A DNA stretch of 64,000 nt from CAWCJL01 sp963795775 (lineage in GTDB: Bacteria; Acidobacteriota; Terriglobia; Terriglobales; Acidobacteriaceae), in assembly GCA_963795775.1 (NCBI GenBank), contig CAWCJL010000005.1:62001-126000 (forward strand). The letters are read 5' to 3'. Position numbers and translations under genes: made by a program. Positions 63,801-64,000 of this stretch are shown piece by piece; positions within the stretch are counted from its first letter, which is position 1, and each line of letters opens with the position of its first letter. Under the pieces are notes generated by a model. That model was not told the DNA's origin and did not search any database. It worked only from the letters and a program-made list of their open reading frames with translations.

Positions 63801-64000
63801 CTCTGCAAGTATCGCTCGCCAAGCAGCTTTCGCAAGGACTCTCGTTTACCGCGAATTATGCATGGCAGCGTGCGTATAGCTGGAACAGCGGCTTTGCGAC
63901 CTGGGACAAGACAGCAGTTAAGGGCCGCGATGACAGTCTTCGTGAGCAGCAGATTGTGATCTACGGTAACTACGACCTGCCGTTCGGACGCAATCACATG
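60891..64000 (+). CDS. TonB-dependent receptor with carboxypeptidase-regulatory N-terminus (Oar-like), two frameshifts, partial
   Basis: This outer-membrane barrel takes up large substrates with TonB energy, as in the Oar-like receptors common in Acidobacteriota. After the signal peptide comes a carboxypeptidase-regulatory Ig domain (GSINGTVTDNTGAVVPNATITV). A plug domain follows, with IDGQAFGGVAYELDGTDNQD and FDAEFGKAVSAVVTVQTKSGSN. The barrel begins GSIGGPIKRDKLFFFGDYQG. One extra T at 62166-62168 and one extra base near 62643 (tacc) break the frame. Correcting them joins GNGIF to NNDQWDARGDYQLS and DQY to FVDNWTKVAGNHSIRFGADLRY. The gene runs past the window end. GGGAG 5 nt before ATG 60891 sets the start. 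Confidence 0.9.

Overview
The window looks like a piece of an acidobacterial chromosome (Acidobacteriota, probably class Terriglobia). This is an inference from high GC, an Oar-like TonB-dependent receptor with a carboxypeptidase-regulatory N-terminus, a CRTAC1/ASPIC FG-GAP protein, an Ig-like repeat plus PQQ-propeller protein, many secreted peptidases, phosphoketolase with acetate kinase, and housekeeping blocks such as tilS-ftsH, lptE-holA and phoH-ybeY-corC-era. No tRNA, rRNA, CRISPR array, IS element or intact prophage was seen.

Layout. 1-3.6 kb: start of proS (frameshifted) and a large secreted Ig-repeat/PQQ protein broken by about six indels, with a strong terminator. 4-11 kb: a lipoprotein, kdsD, a TlpA-DsbD(N) redox pair, gltX, an amino-acid permease and a SrpA-like catalase. 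10.9-13 kb: a toxin-antitoxin-like islet with a Panacea (DUF4065) gene overlapping a two-TM protein gene, a small membrane protein and a Phd/PIN (VapBC) pair. 13-15 kb: an M14 carboxypeptidase (frameshifted). 15-24 kb: a long minus-strand run of ispF, ispD, a GT2 glycosyltransferase and four tandem GT-C-like membrane proteins, two of them frameshifted. 24-30 kb: GNAT, tilS, ftsH, a conserved unknown, lptE, holA. 30-44 kb: an interspersed repeat, three aldo/keto reductases, secreted unknowns, a coiled-coil/zinc-ribbon protein, an EamA transporter, a double UspA protein, two tandem M13 peptidases and rpsT. 44.6-48.8 kb: the phoH-ybeY-corC-era operon. 48.8-57.7 kb: GH2 glycosidase, ackA, a methyltransferase, a seven-heme cytochrome c with TPRs, and xfp phosphoketolase. 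57.7-58.6 kb: a decayed FitAB-type toxin-antitoxin locus that keeps a symmetrical operator. 58.8-64 kb: the CRTAC1/ASPIC protein diverging from a TonB-dependent receptor that runs off the window.

How genes work together. IspD and IspF feed isoprenoid (polyprenyl-phosphate) supply. The neighbouring DPM1-like GT2 could charge the lipid with sugar and the four GT-C-like proteins could transfer it, so the 15-24 kb run reads as one envelope glycosylation unit. Xfp makes acetyl-phosphate and AckA turns it into acetate plus ATP. KdsD, LptE and the envelope enzymes indicate an LPS-bearing diderm.

Caution. At least a dozen single-base indels interrupt otherwise well-conserved genes, including essential proS and gltX. 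Many are probably sequence errors, so 'broken' genes here should not be taken as pseudogenes without read support. The FitAB relic, with several independent lesions and lost segments, is the best case for genuine decay.
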